A DNA stretch of 64,000 nucleotides from contig CM060202.1 of assembly GCA_030562195.1 (NCBI GenBank), forward strand, positions 10,354,001-10,418,000. The letters are read 5' to 3'. The stretch comes from Nipponacmea schrenckii (Eukaryota > Mollusca > Gastropoda > Lottiidae). Each line of letters begins with the position of its first letter. Position 1 is the stretch's first letter. Below the pieces are notes generated by a model. It was not told where the DNA came from and did not search any database. It worked only from the letters and a program-made list of their open reading frames with translations. Below, in pieces: positions 13,001 through 26,010 of this stretch. The position numbers and the translations under genes are program-made.

Positions 13001-16000
13001 TATCTTTATTCATTCATTTGTTTATTATTGTCTGTCTATCCATGGAGTAATATGAACTCTACAATCAGATTAAATAAACACTACATCATCTTTATTGAAT
13101 AGTAAAAAACGGCTCATTTTGCCAACCAAAACCATCTACTTCATGTCCATATGTTTGACAGACTTGAAGACCAGTTCATGTGTAAATAACACAGTGCACC
13201 TGAACTAGAGTAACAGAATAGAAATCAAAATCAAATTTGGGAGTGTGCTTGACAGTAAATTTTCACTAAATATATCAATATCATTTCAACTCTTGTGTAT
13301 TGTAATGTAAAGTAATGGAAGTTATCTAATGTCTACAAGGACTCTTTAAAATGAATGTTTAATTGCCAAAGAGTCCAAAATGGCAAGCAGACTCCTTGCA
13401 AACTTTAATGATGCATAATCAACACATCAAAATATAATTGTTGATCAATAAGACAATAATTACAAATAGATACTCAGATAACAATAGCAACAAAGGCATT
13501 ACAACAAAACAAAAAAGGCGAAAGATGTGGCTGGTGAGATGAAAGATAAATGGGCCTACATATTCTATTACATCATATAACTAATGTCTCAATACATAAC
13601 TTGTCTGAGCAATACACTAGGATTTCATTGTACAGAAAGGCAGATACTATATCAAATTCAGTCCCAAAAGGCAGCAATCATACATTGTTTCCAAATTTGA
13701 CATCAATATTGGCGTCTGAGTAGATAATTCAATTCCCATCCATACCGCCATAAAAACAATGTTGATCATGAATTTTGATGGAAGTATTATCTGTCTTGAC
13801 TTCTGATAGGTTTTTGGTGTATTTTATGACAAATGATATCTCGGACTAGAATATTATCACACCTAATCTGACAAGATAAGTGCTACGTTGTCAGACTAAA
13901 TGTGATATAGAATAGAAACAAATCAAGATATTAATTTTTTCTTGGGAATGTTTATTCTCTATTCAAATTGGGCTCTAACACTTGTCTTCTGATCATAATG
14001 GGAAGATAATTCTCTCAGACCTTATCTCATGAAAAAATATAAGGTTTTTGTCTGTTGGTCCATTGGTACCATTGTTCACATAATTTTTCTGAAATAAGTT
14101 TTAATGCTGAAAAATTGTTAAATAAGTATTTTGTATAGTCATTGTGTGACTATTTTCCAACACTAGTCCAGAATATGCTAACTATTTAGGAATACACTAC
14201 ATTTGGTATATTCATCAAGTAATAGGTTTTTTTTCAAAAGGCACAGGTAGATGCTGTATTGAAATTCTAAACATAGAACCATAGCAAAAACAAACATTAT
14301 CTCAATACAATGGAATACTTTACTAAGATGAATTAAAGTCAATTAAAAACCTTAAACACTATAAATATTAAGATAGCTTGCCAGGCAAGGTAACATACGC
14401 CCACTGATAGCTTTGATTGTAAAAGTAAAAGTCCAATTACAGCTGGTTCCTGATTTACAAGGAACTTGGAAGTTAACTATATTGTATTGCATTCAGTAAA
14501 AAAATCAAAAAGCATTTGTTGACAAACAGAACAATTTGAAATTCCCAGAATTCCAGGAATTCTTTTTGGAATCCTACCAAAATCTTCTTCTTCCTTGGTT
14601 GGTATTAAAGAAGTTTTTAGTTTATAGAATATAGTTTGTACAGTGTCCACAAGAAATGGTTGAAAGACAGAACAAATTTTGAAATCCAAAGTTCCAGAAT
14701 TGAAGGAATTTCTTTCATAATCAAACAAAAATCAATAGGGGTCTGCCTTAGATGATAATGAACAAGTATGAGAAAATTCTATAAAAACTGTAGTCTCTAC
14801 AGTGTCCACAAACAAACGGGCTGACAGACGAACAGACGGATGGACAGGGGCAACAACATTATACTTCCGAATTTCCATTTGGGTATATAAAAAACTGTAC
14901 TTCCTGCATTGTCTACAAGCATTTGACGACACACAGAAAACTTTAAATTCCAAGTCCCAGAATTCCAGGAATTTTTCCAAGTCACAGAATTCCAGGAATT
15001 CTTTTCGTAATCAGACCAAAATGTATATTGGTTTTTCCTTGAGTGATAATAAACATATTGTATACAAAGTTTCAAAGAGATCCCAGGAATTTTTCCAAGT
15101 CACAGAATTCCAGACAGGGGCGACAACAATATACGTCCATATTTCTATGTGGGCATATAAAAACAAAGTTTCAAAGAGATCTATCAAAAACTGTAGTCTC
15201 TAGAGTGCCAACAAGCAATTGTAGACAGACAGAACAACTTCGAATTCCAAGTCCCAGAATTCCAGGAATTTTTTTTGGAATTATACCAAAATCGATAGGG
15301 GTCTTCATTGAATGATAATAAACATATATACCAAGTTTCAAGAAAATCCAATAAAAACTGTAGTCTCCACAGTGTCCACAAACAATTGTTGACAGACGGA
15401 TGACAAACAGTACAATTTGAAATTCCAAGTTCCAGAATTCCAGGAATTTTTTTCAGAATCATATCAAAATCAATAGGGGTCTTCCTTGGATGGTAATAAA
15501 CAAATATACCAAGTTACAAAAAGATTCATAAAGAAATGGAGTCTCTACAGTGTCCACAAGCTTTTGTTTACAAACAGAACAATTTGAAATTCAAATCCAA
15601 GAATTCCAGGAATTTTTTTCGGAATCATACCAAAATCAATAGGGGTCTTCATTGAATGATAATAAACATGTATACCAAGTTTCAAGAAAATCCAATGAAA
15701 CCTGTAGTCTCCACAGTGTCCACAAACAATTATTGACAGACGGATGACAAACAGTACAATTCGAAATTCCAAGTCCCAGAATTCCAGGAATTTTTTTCAG
15801 AATCATATCAAAATCAATAGGGTTCTTCCTTGGATGGTTATAAACAAATATACCAAGTTACAAAAAGATTCATAAAAAAATGGAGTCTCTACAGTGTCCA
15901 CAAGCTTTTGTTATCAAACAGAACAATTTGAAATTTCAAAGTTCAAGAATTCCAGGAATTTTTTTCGGAATCATACCAAAATCGATAGGGGTCTTCGTTG

Positions 16001-19000
16001 AATGGTAATAAACATGTATACCAAGTTTCAAGAAGATCCAATAAAAACTGTAGTCTCTACAGTGTCCACAAACAATTGTTGACAGACGGATGAGAAACAG
16101 TACATTCGAAATTCCAAGTTCCAGAATTCCAGGAATTTTTTTCAGAATCATATCAAAATCAATAGGGGTCTTCCTTGGATGGTAATAAACAAATATACCA
16201 AGTTACAAAAAGATTCATAAAGAAATGGAGTCTCTACAGTGTCCACAAGCTTTTGTTTACAAACAGAACAATTTGAAATTCAAAGTCCAAGAATTCCAGG
16301 AATTTTTTTCGGAATCATACCAAAATCGATAGGGTTCTTCCTTGAGTGATTATAAACAAGTATACCAAGTTTCAAGAAATTCCAATAAAAACTGTAGTCT
16401 CTACAGTGTCCACAAACAATTGTTGACAGACGGACCGACGGACCGACGGACCAACGGACCGACGGACAGGGGCGACAACAATATACGTCCACATTTCTAT
16501 GTGGGCGTATAAAAACCAACCCTAGAATCATAGAGATGACAGATCTTCAATAATCTTTGAAGCAGAAACATGAAGGAAAAAGATAACATCTCTCTCTATT
16601 GTCTTCATATATAGTTTTATTCTGTGATCATAAATGAAAGTTTAACCAGAATTCAATTGGTACATGAAACACAGAACATAGGCTTATAATTAGACACCAG
16701 GGAGTTTACTTCTCCCTTAACCTACAACCCTTCTGAGAAATAAACTTTGGTAATTGACATCTTTATTGTTTGTTAATGTCAGCAGAAAACATACACTTTT
16801 GAATTTATGATAAAGGGAAAAAAGTGTGCTTGATCTTTTTTTGCCTTAGAGAAGTTTCAAAGCATGATAAATAAAAACATAAGCCATAAACAATTTTTTC
16901 ATATATATTCCCATTTAAGCTGATATATCTTCTTATAAACATGATAACACACTTTGTGGCAAGATAAGAGATAATCTCCAGATAAAAGTGAAGACTAGCT
17001 TGTAAATTGCACAAATATGATTATGAACTTTAAGCACTGGTATATTTAATAAACATGTGAGTTATATTAATGACATTTCACAGGAATATATTCTCTTGTA
17101 TTCAATAAACAAGAATGATAAGATATATGTCCTAATCACAATATATAGAGATATATATCACTTCAATTTGTATATCACTTCGATTTGTACATGAGAAAAC
17201 AGTCTTAAAATAGAAACAAATGCATTAATTTTTTTTTTCAAAAGTCAACAGTGCTACATTTGTTAATGTAAAGTTAATGAGAAAACAAAACAGATATATA
17301 AATGACATGTAGTAAATGAACTAAACAAAATGATGAAAATCCATAGACATTGCCTATGTACTTCTATAATAGAGTTTAATTTTAGTTCCTTGGAACTGCT
17401 CCCACGTTAAGTAATTAGTGATGAATGATATGATCAATTTTTATGGCAATTAAAAATACAAAAACAACTGACGGAATCAATAAAACCAGTAATAAATATA
17501 TGTGTATAAATTACATGATATTTTTTCTGTATTAACAGGGAGGTATGAAAGACAATTGTTTAGTTATTGGTAACAATAAATTATCATCACATGATAACAT
17601 TCCAGAGTTACCTCCCCCTCCTCTCGAACAATGGAATAAAGCAAAAGAACAAGAGGTATGTAGGACTATTTACTTTAATCATTGGATATGTTGGATGAGA
17701 TTTGAACCTCATTTACAAGAGAGCAGATATAACAAGAAACACAAAGGCAATATAATAGTAAAACTCACTTCTTTAATAACAAAGCACATAAGGAAGTGAG
17801 TTATGCTATAAAAACATTGCCTCGTTGTTTCTGGTTATAACTGGATATAAGTCAACTTGAGTAATTCTTTTTTAATTTGTTGAAATATTGCATACAATCA
17901 TACGGACAAATACAAACATTATGTAAATTTGTCCCTTTCAATCATGGCAATCTGTTAATTTATATCTAGTAAATCATCCATCTTAATAACCCAATTAGCT
18001 GTCAAACAGACTTCATCATACCTAGATTAACTATAGAACAGTGATTTCAAGGATTAATGTAGAATATATTGTCTTCTTATCAAAGGCTCATGAATTAATG
18101 GAGATTTTGAAGAGAGGTGAAGATGCTGCTAGTCAATCATCAGGTGAAGCTGGTACCAGTGATTCTGGTAGAGGTGGTAGTGATGAAGAAAATCATAAAG
18201 ATGGTGCCATAGATCCAGGTACGTCAAAACCAAACACAGAACCAAATCAATTTAATTCAACTTGGGAAAACTTTTGCAACTAAAAATTTTATTGACATTT
18301 ATTGACGTCTGTTGATACTTTTTGGATACAGATTGACAATGCACATTTAGAGAAATTTGTAGAGACTGGATGCTTAATTCCCATTGTCTTGAACTTCCTA
18401 AAGACCAAATTCAAACCAACCAACATTAAAAACTAATATATAATTTTTGTGAGTTTTGTGACTTTGTTAGCTTATAATCTGCAACATCTGATTTTGATTA
18501 CAAAAAATTGAAAAAACTAAACCGTATTATGAGTTAATTATCAATGGTTAAAAAAAAAAGCCATATTATAATAATATCAAATGACACATGACATTATTAC
18601 CTAGCCTTCAGCAAACTGAACTTGATATCTATACCTGAAGATTTTATCTACTATTTTTCAAATAAGGATTTTTGTAATCAGTATCAAATATTTGACTTTT
18701 TGGGTTTTTAAATTCGAACAGAAACAATTTGCCAAATCAATTGCTGAATTGGAACTCTCTTCTGATTAGACTTCATTTGAATCAAGCACATATTTGTTCA
18801 TTTTGCTGTTCCTGAGAATTTGGAGAACAGAAAATGTTTTACTTATATCTCAAATAGAGAACCATTGATTTGTAGCCAAAGTACAATCAATATATCAAAA
18901 TGTTCTTTATTCTGTGTATATCCGAGTATCTTTCAATATATCTCTGTATTAGTAAGATGGCTTCCTGCTCGAGGACAACCCTATCACTCCTATAATATGC

Positions 19001-20479
19001 AAAGGCAGCTTACCTATAAAGAACAAAAGTACTTTATTACCAAGTTGTACCTAGCCAATTTTAAATTTTAAATCCCTGTATCACAAATTGCCAAGCTTTA
19101 TAACCCCATTTCATATTCATTCTTTCTTATGCTTCATACAAAATCCTGTCATTTCATTTGCATATTTCTACATTTGTTTCTTTATTTTTTTGAAGCAAAA
19201 AGACAAAATCCAAACCAGCCAACAAAAAATGTGATATTAAAAGAACTTTATGTTTAATTCAAGGGGGGGTAAGTCAATGGGATGATGCATGTAGAGTTTT
19301 CTCCCTTTGACGTAGCCTTTTCCCCACAGTTGTTCTGACTTTTCTAGCTATGTTTTGTTAAGCTGTGGGTGCATTTAGTATGGCTAAAATGCAATTGAAA
19401 AGCATAAGCGCATTCCAATATTACAATAAAAATCAAGCCATGTTTTTTGCATTATATTGGAAATATCCTTCTTAAAAAGAAAAAAAAAGCATTTTTAAGC
19501 TGAGCTCAAGTATAGTTTTAGTGCTGCAAATATCAATGCAGTTGATGAAGCTTGAAATCTGAATTTTACAGTGGATGCCTTTTATGCACAGAAATCTTTT
19601 GCTTTTTAGCTGTACAACTATAGCCATTATTAAAAGATATATTTTGCTCTGTATATGATATTGTTCAGTATATTGTTTTATTTCTACTAATAGTTTTATA
19701 TTGTAAATAGTTAATTACTACCAAAGGTTATAATCTTGTTTTTGTACTGTTTAATTTTGCTGTTGACTCTTAGTTAGTTTTGCTCTATGATAAGTTTTGG
19801 CTGTTTAAATTATTCTTATTTCAATCAATGTCTCTTAAACTTTAACTTAGCCCTTTAATATAAAATTTCAGCAAGGGATAAATTTTGCAAATAAAGAGAC
19901 ATTTCAAGAAATTATGTGAAACTGCATAACCTTATAAATTATTCTGATAAGGAAATTACAATTCTTTTCATTTATTTTTCAGATGACCCAAAATATTTCC
20001 ACGCCAACAGTTTTTATCCAAATCGTTTAAATCGACACAATGATGGAAGACAATCCAGTTTATCTCTAACATCTGGTAGTTTGAGTCGTCTTACACCACA
20101 GCATCACCATGGTCCACATGTTAACACGGGATCAATCGGAAGTGGTTTTAGACACTGGAAAAATACCAGCCGGAATCCAAGTGTGAATTCTGATGAAGTT
20201 TTTGCAGAAGACTCTTATCTTCGAATGCAGAAACTACCTGGAGAAGACATGACAGCCTTTCCAAAGAGACACATTTATCCAGTACCTCTTGTTCATAGAG
20301 GAGAATATAGACATTATCCCCAGCCCCTGGAATTTATTCATGATGAAAGTTTTCAGACAGGTACATCCAGTATCTACGATGATGATACTAATACCACAAT
20401 GTCTGGAAGTTATACTATTAATCATGAAGAAATTCAACCAGAACTTGACGGACAATATTTCAATGATGTTTTGGTCTAA
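10030..20479 (+). CDS. Protocadherin, seven cadherin repeats, four coding exons
   Basis: Single-pass cell-adhesion protein for calcium-dependent homophilic contact. Coding exons are 10030-12747, 17539-17655, 18086-18218 and 19983-20479, giving 1154 aa; all junctions keep frame (phases 0, 0, 1) and have GT-AG ends (CAG/GTAAGT at 12747). Residues 1-20 form a signal peptide. Seven cadherin domains follow; linker motifs of DxNDN type sit near residues 134, 245, 353, 459, 563 and 669. DRE-type motifs are visible in most repeats (DREAI, DRETRD, DRETTPE, DREHND). The membrane helix is about 795-818, followed by a basic KRIDRER stop-transfer. The tail contains a proline run (PELPPPPLEQW), an acidic serine-rich segment with DSGRGGS, and ends in DVLV, a possible class II PDZ ligand. 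One exon encoding the whole ectodomain, and seven repeats, fit non-clustered delta-1-like protocadherins. The EC5 linker reads DQNDQ instead of DxNDN. Orthology to a named vertebrate gene is not established. Confidence 0.93.
12748..12936 (+). other. Intron-retention extension of the protocadherin frame
   Basis: If the first coding intron is not removed, the frame runs on for 62 more codons past the GT at 12748 and stops with TGA at 12934-12936. An AATAAA follows at about 13074. This would give a 968-residue membrane protein lacking the conserved distal tail (DSGRGGS segment and C-terminal DVLV). The extra residues are lysine- and tyrosine-rich with no family resemblance, so this is more likely intron than a designed isoform. 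Confidence 0.3.
12937..14394. other. Protocadherin intron 1, proximal part
   Basis: AT-rich intron sequence between the first coding exon and the transposable element that begins near 14371. I see no exon, RNA gene or further repeat. Confidence 0.6.
14371..16516 (+). mobile_element. Tandem-core transposable element (bivalve pearl-like) with terminal inverted repeats
   Basis: The left end carries a near-palindrome CTTGCCAGGCAAG (14377-14389) followed by ATACGCCCAC (14395-14404). The right end closes with GTGGGCGTAT (16501-16510), its exact inverse complement. Before the right end come repeated GACGGACC units, GACAGGGGCGACAACAATAT and a hairpin (ATACGTCCACAT / ATGTGGGCGTAT). The interior is a tandem core of about 170-bp units, each with a palindromic GAATTCCAGGAATT and a GTGTCCACAA box, with boxes near 15369, 15547, 15713, 15890, 16057, 16233 and 16403. 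Two further terminus-like modules lie inside (about 14844-14890 and 15112-15166), so the element is composite. No transposase frame is present; open frames on the minus strand are repeat translations. Mollusc pearl/Helentron-type elements share a tandem core and terminal hairpins; assignment to that family is inferred. Confidence 0.75.
16517..17538. other. Protocadherin intron 1, distal part
   Basis: AT-rich intron ending in the acceptor TATTAACAG at 17530-17538. It includes a short duplicated motif TATATCACTTCRATTTGTA (17155-17190). No gene is seen. Confidence 0.6.
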
Positions 20480-22241
20480 ATTGTATCCAGTAAACTTTAA
20501 AAATTGGCTGTGGATTGCAATATGAAATGGATTTACTCCCAAAGACTGAGTCAATATCAAAGATAATCACTTTTGTGCCAATCTTAGCCAAAATGCATCC
20601 TAATATGCATCAAAATATGAAATCTTAAGTGATTGCAGTGATAAATCATTAACTTTTAACGAACTTATAAGTACTTTTATTACATATAGTGTCACAATTC
20701 ACGAGGAACTAAAAATGTTGGATAAAGGATTCAAATGGATAATTGTGTTAAAATACAAATATATTTTCTATTTGAATTGTACTATAATTCTATATTGTAA
20801 ATATGTCATCTATAAATTATTGTAAATCATAAAGGTGCTATATGTACAGTATTTGTGCTGCTCATGTTATGTTTTGCTTGTTACCACAATGATATTATTG
20901 CTATGTTTTGTAGTTTCGTTATGTTTGTAATGTTTTTTGTAATAACGTTAAAATCTGCTGTCAAATTTGCATTATAGTTCAATTTCATAGAATTTCAACC
21001 AATGCAAAAAAATCCTAATTTTTTTTTACAATTGATTTTATAGATAGTATAAAAAAATCCATAGCATTACTAGGGCTTGCATGGACCTAGATTCTAGAAT
21101 ACCTAAAAAGAATACAATTAATTAGAGCTGGACTTCAATCTTAGAATTATATTGAGTTAAAACAATTACATCTAGTCATTTTTTGTAAATTATATTAGAA
21201 TATATAGAATTTATACTCTGAAGTGAATAGGATGTTTTGCTTCCCAATATCTTGCCAGTGTTTACTAGACTGTATCTGTAGATGCTTTAATTAGTATATA
21301 TTAGTGTTAATTGAATAACTGAAAACTAATTACTTTTAAACTATAACTTTGGAGTCATTTTCTTCCCATGAGATTTTTTTGCAAGACAAATTTTAATCAT
21401 ATTACTGCTGTACAGACAATTATGAAAAAACAAGAATTGTGAAATTTTAATTGCTATATTGATGAAATACGACCCTGAGAACAGTTTTGCAGGCATGAAT
21501 TATTATAATACACATATTTAATATATTCATATTTACAAAACACATCAGGATTCATGCACGGGATTATTTCGAGAATATTGTTTGAAATAATATGAGATAA
21601 TCTTAATGCATAATACTATGGCTTCTAGTTGGATGTTTGTTCAATACCAATCAGATGACAAGAATTATATGATTATTATGATTATTATATGATAAGTTTG
21701 TCATATGCCCTAGCATTGTAAATATTATGTTAAATGTGTGGTATGAAATACCCTTCTGTGATATTTTCATGTTTTATTTGTCCAATATTTTCTTTATCAT
21801 TTAACTCTAGGTTACAATTTAGTCAAGATATTAGCCTATGTGGCTTTAAATATTAGTAGAAGTGATGTGGCTTTATTCCTTTCATCATTGTTTTTGATTT
21901 GGCAACAAGTAACAGTTTTCCTGTAAGACTGGCAATTCACACCAACAGATCACTTGAACTATCTGAAGCTTCACAGTTGACAGGTAAATGAAGCCAAATC
22001 ATCATGAATAAATGTATATCTTTCTAAGGGGCAAGCATATATTGCATCATCCCCATTGAATTTAAGGCATTTAGTGTTGCCATATAATTGTTTGTTTAAG
22101 ATTATATCAAATGGTCCTTTAACTTGTATATTATCATCATATATTTTGTACAAATATCAATTAAAGATTATGAAACTGAATAAATTTGATGGAAATAGTT
22201 GTATTTTATGTTTATCAACCAATAATGTTATGCAATAGACA
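20480..22241 (+). other. Probable protocadherin 3' UTR and downstream DNA
   Basis: Directly follows the protocadherin stop codon. AT-rich, no supported frame; AATAAA-type signals occur late (about 22006 and 22175), so the untranslated region could be long. The exact polyadenylation site cannot be read. Confidence 0.4.
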
Positions 22242-22638
22242 TTAACCGTGTTTCCACTTGTCCAAAAAGCCATCTTTAAGCTAGCTTTTCTGTGTTTCCA
22301 CTTGTTAAATTGCAGAACCACTACGGTTCGGGAACCAAACCTCCCTTTTTGTGTTTAGCAATTTATCGGGTGCCAAATGAAAGCTAGCTTTAAAGCTGGC
22401 TTTTTAAACAAGTGGAAACGCAAAAAAACGGCTTTTTCTCGTTCGGCAATAGAGAAGTACTAGTTTTACGGTCCCACACGTGACATCGGTAGTCTTGTAT
22501 ATTGCGACCTGTCAATAATGTGCCACTTTTTTGATTGAGACTAAAGTGGTTCGGGAACCTGATAAACTCAGTGGAAACACAGCGTGTTTGGCAATAAAGC
22601 TGGCTTTACCTCACAATTCCAAGCGGAAACACCGTTTA
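22242..22638. mobile_element. PIF/Harbinger-type MITE, 391 bp, TTA target-site duplication
   Basis: The element spans 22245-22635 and is flanked on both sides by TTA (22242-22244 and 22636-22638). Its ends are 16-bp inverted repeats, ACCGTGTTTCCACTTG and (reverse complement of the right end) ACGGTGTTTCCGCTTG, matching at 14 of 16 positions. Further copies of the GTTTCCACTTG/CAAGTGGAAAC motif and AAGCTAGCTTT boxes lie inside. There is no open frame. A 3-bp TWA duplication is the hallmark of PIF/Harbinger; the superfamily is assigned on that and the structure alone. Confidence 0.75.
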
Positions 22639-24180
22639 TGTCAGACAAGTCGATTTCAATATATCTACAAGACGGAGTCTTCCATGGACAAATTTTTTAA
22701 AATTTTTCCTTTAACATAAGCGCCAATATGTTTTTGAAAGTCAGCCTGAGAATGTAGTACACACTTACAAATATCAACATTATTAGAATAAATATCATGA
22801 TGGTACAAATGCAAAAAACATTTGGAAAAATGGTGACTGGTAAACATTTCAAACAATTTTCTAGAAAACAACTCAGCAAAATGATTACAAACAATTATAT
22901 AACCATTTTATTTCTTAAAAAATATTGAAACATGGAAAAGACATTACACATGATGATGTGTTCATTTCGTGCTTAATGTTTGGACGGGTTTAAATGAGGC
23001 AGAAAAGGAGTTCAACAGTTCACTTTATTAATATACCATTTGAAGAGATTTTCATCTTCCAAAATCTTGGATACATGTTATTTCCCACAATGTGATAGCA
23101 CCTGGTGTAAAACACAACATTTTCTTGAATTTCAATATTCATCAGTGTATGTGGACTAATGAGGACATAAAATCAAAATTTTGCTGTCTTAGATAAAACA
23201 TGAATGGAAAATATCAATTCTACAGCTCTGAGGTATCTTTCTCAATACTCTCAACTCAATGGTTTTTGTGTTCATTCTGAATGGTCAATCACTACATTGC
23301 CTTTTAATTGGATTAAAACGTTCCTAAATTTTAGCTTTTATAAATTTGTGATCTTTAATAACTCTTAAAATAGCTTCTAACATCAATCAAGATCACTAAG
23401 AAGCAACTATTTGTCTGGTGCACATAAAACAATGGGTATGCTTTGAGGTCCTTTGTTGTTGTTTTTTTGTTACAGTTTAAAAAACATTTTCTAACCGTCT
23501 GGACTGGGTTGATTTTTGGCATTTGATCAGATCGAGTGTTACCATGCGGTTCGTCTGCATCTTTCACACTGTTAACTCACTCTGTTTGGTTAATTCCCTT
23601 GTGTTTTAAGATAAATAGAATCACAATCTATTCTCAGCAAATTCAGTAAGCTTTATCATCATAGAAACAAAGGATGAAGACCATGAGGCATTATGGGTAA
23701 TTAGAATTCTCAATTGGTTTTATTGTGTCTGGAACAATACAACGGAAAATTGAAAATCACAAAAATGATGATACTTTTTAGCCGCTAGATAAATAAAGGA
23801 TAAAAATACAATTAATTTTATGAGGAGAATTAGATTTAAGCAATGAGAACCAGTCAAATAAAACATTAAAAAAATGGTCTAATAGTGTAGAAAGGCTGAA
23901 GTCTGCGGCAAGTTTAATTATACCAATTGTTCAAGGTAGATATGATGTAACATGGTAAATAACCAATAACTCCCTGTAAATATGCTGGTCAAGGATTGAG
24001 TTTATAGTTCATTGATATGATTCCTTTGATAGCTATCCATATTTATCAAACTGATCTATGTAGCACAGGTTGAGATACTAGTTTCTATCTTCATCATCAA
24101 TATCTTCAACAATAACACATAGTGTACTCAGTTATATATAGCATGCATGTTAGTAAGGATTTGCTAGCTCACAGGCCATG
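22639..24180. other. Intergenic DNA, nothing recognised
   Basis: AT-rich sequence with short chance frames only; no splice-bounded exon, RNA gene or repeat family that I recognise. Confidence 0.5.
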
Positions 24181-24183
24181 TTG

Positions 24184-26010
24184 TTTTAAAAAGAGATACC
24201 TACAAAGTCCAATGGTGTTACCATCTAATTACGATCTGGTTGTATGAGCTATGAAGCTATCCTGATTATCTGTCTATTGGTCTGGTTGTATGAGCTATGA
24301 AGCAATCCTGATTATCTGTCTATCAATCTTGTTGTATGAGCTATGAAGCAATCCTGATTATCTGTCTATCGATCTGGTTGTATGACTTATGAAGCAATCC
24401 TGATTATCTGTCTATTGGTCTGGTTGTATGAGCTATGAAGCAATCCTGATTATCTGTCTATTGATATGGTTGTATGAGCTATGAAGCAATCCTGATTATC
24501 TATCTATTGGTCTGGTCATATGAGCTATGAAGCAATCCTGATTATCTGTCTATTGATCTGGTTGCATGAGCTATGAAGCAATCCTCGTTATCTGTCTATC
24601 GATCTGGTTGTATGAGCTATGAAGCAATCCTGATCATCTGTCTACTGATATGGTTTTAAAAAGAGATACCTACAGAGTTATGACATGAAGCAATCCTGAT
24701 TATCTGTCTATTGATCTGGTTGTATGAGCTATGAAGCAATCCTGATTATCTGTCTATTGGTCTGGTTGTATGAGCTATGAAGCAATCCTGATTATCTGTC
24801 TATCGATCTTGTTTTATGAGCTATGAAGCAATCCTGATTATCTGTCTATCGATCTGGTTGTATGACTTATGAAGCAATCCTGATTATCTGTCTATTGATC
24901 TGGTTGTATGAGCTATGAAGCAATCCTGATTATCTGTCTATTGGTCTGGTTGTATGAGCTATGAAGCAATCCTGATTATCTGTCTATTGATATGGTTGTA
25001 TGAGCTATGAAGCAATCCTGATTATCTATCTATTGGTCTGGTCATATGAGCTATGAAGCAATCCTGATTATCTGTCTATTGATCTGGTTGCATGAGCTAT
25101 GAAGCAATCCTCGTTATCTGTCTATCGATCTGGTTGTATGAGCTATGAAGCAATCCTGATCATCTGTCTATTGATATGGTTGTATAAGATATGAGGCAAT
25201 CCTGATTATCTGTCTATTGATCTGGTTGTATGAGCTATGAAGCAATCCTGATTATCTGTCTATTGATCTGATTGTATGAGCTACGAAGCAATCCTGATTA
25301 TCTGTCTATTGATCTGGTTGTATGAGCTATGAAGCAATCCTGATTATCTGTCTATTGATCTGGTTGTATGAGCTATGAAGCAATCCTGATTATCTGTCTA
25401 TTGATCTGATTGTATGAGCTACGAAGCAATCCTGATTATCTGTCTATTGATCTGGTTGTATGAGCTATGAAGCTATCCTGATTATCTGTCTATTGATCTG
25501 GTTGTATGAACTATGAAGCAATTCTGATTATCTGTCTATTGATCTGGTTGTATGAACTATGAAGCAATTCTGATTATCTGTCTATCGATCTGGTTGTATG
25601 AGCTATGAAGCAATCCTGATTATCGATCTGGTTATATGAGCTATGAAGCAATCTTAAATATCTGTCTATTGATCTGGTTGCATGAGCTATGAAGCAATCC
25701 TCGTTATCTGTCTATTGATCTGGTTGTATGAGCTTTGAAGCAATCCTGATTATCTTTCTATTGATTTGGTTGTATGAGCTATGAAGCAATCCTCATTATC
25801 TGTCTATTGATCTGGTTGTATGAGCTATGAAGCAATCCTGATTATCTTTCTATTGATCTGGTTGTATGAGCTATGAAGCAATCCTGATTATCTGTCTATC
25901 TGGTTGTATGAGCTATGAAGCAATCCTGATTATCTGTCTATTGATCTGGTTGTATGAGCTATGAAGCAATCCTGATTATCTGTCTATTGATCTGGTTGTA
26001 TAAGCTATGA
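24184..26010. repeat. Minisatellite array, 46-bp unit, about 38 copies
   Basis: The unit begins GATCTGGTTGTATGAGCTAT, continues GAAGCAATCCTGATTATCTG and ends TCTATT. Variant units (GACTTATG, GGTCATATGAG, GGTTGCATGAG with CCTCGTTATC, GATCATCTGT) recur in the same order in two blocks whose matching variants are 480-526 bases apart. A segment TTTTAAAAAGAGATACCTAC marks the head of each block (24184 and 24652). The array therefore shows a higher-order duplication on top of the 46-bp period. The unit length is not a multiple of three and nothing is encoded. Confidence 0.95.

Noticed and set aside
14797..16531. Several 70-130-codon frames on both strands across the repeat core
   Set aside because: They recur with the tandem unit and have no independent coding signal; they are translations of the transposable element's noncoding core.
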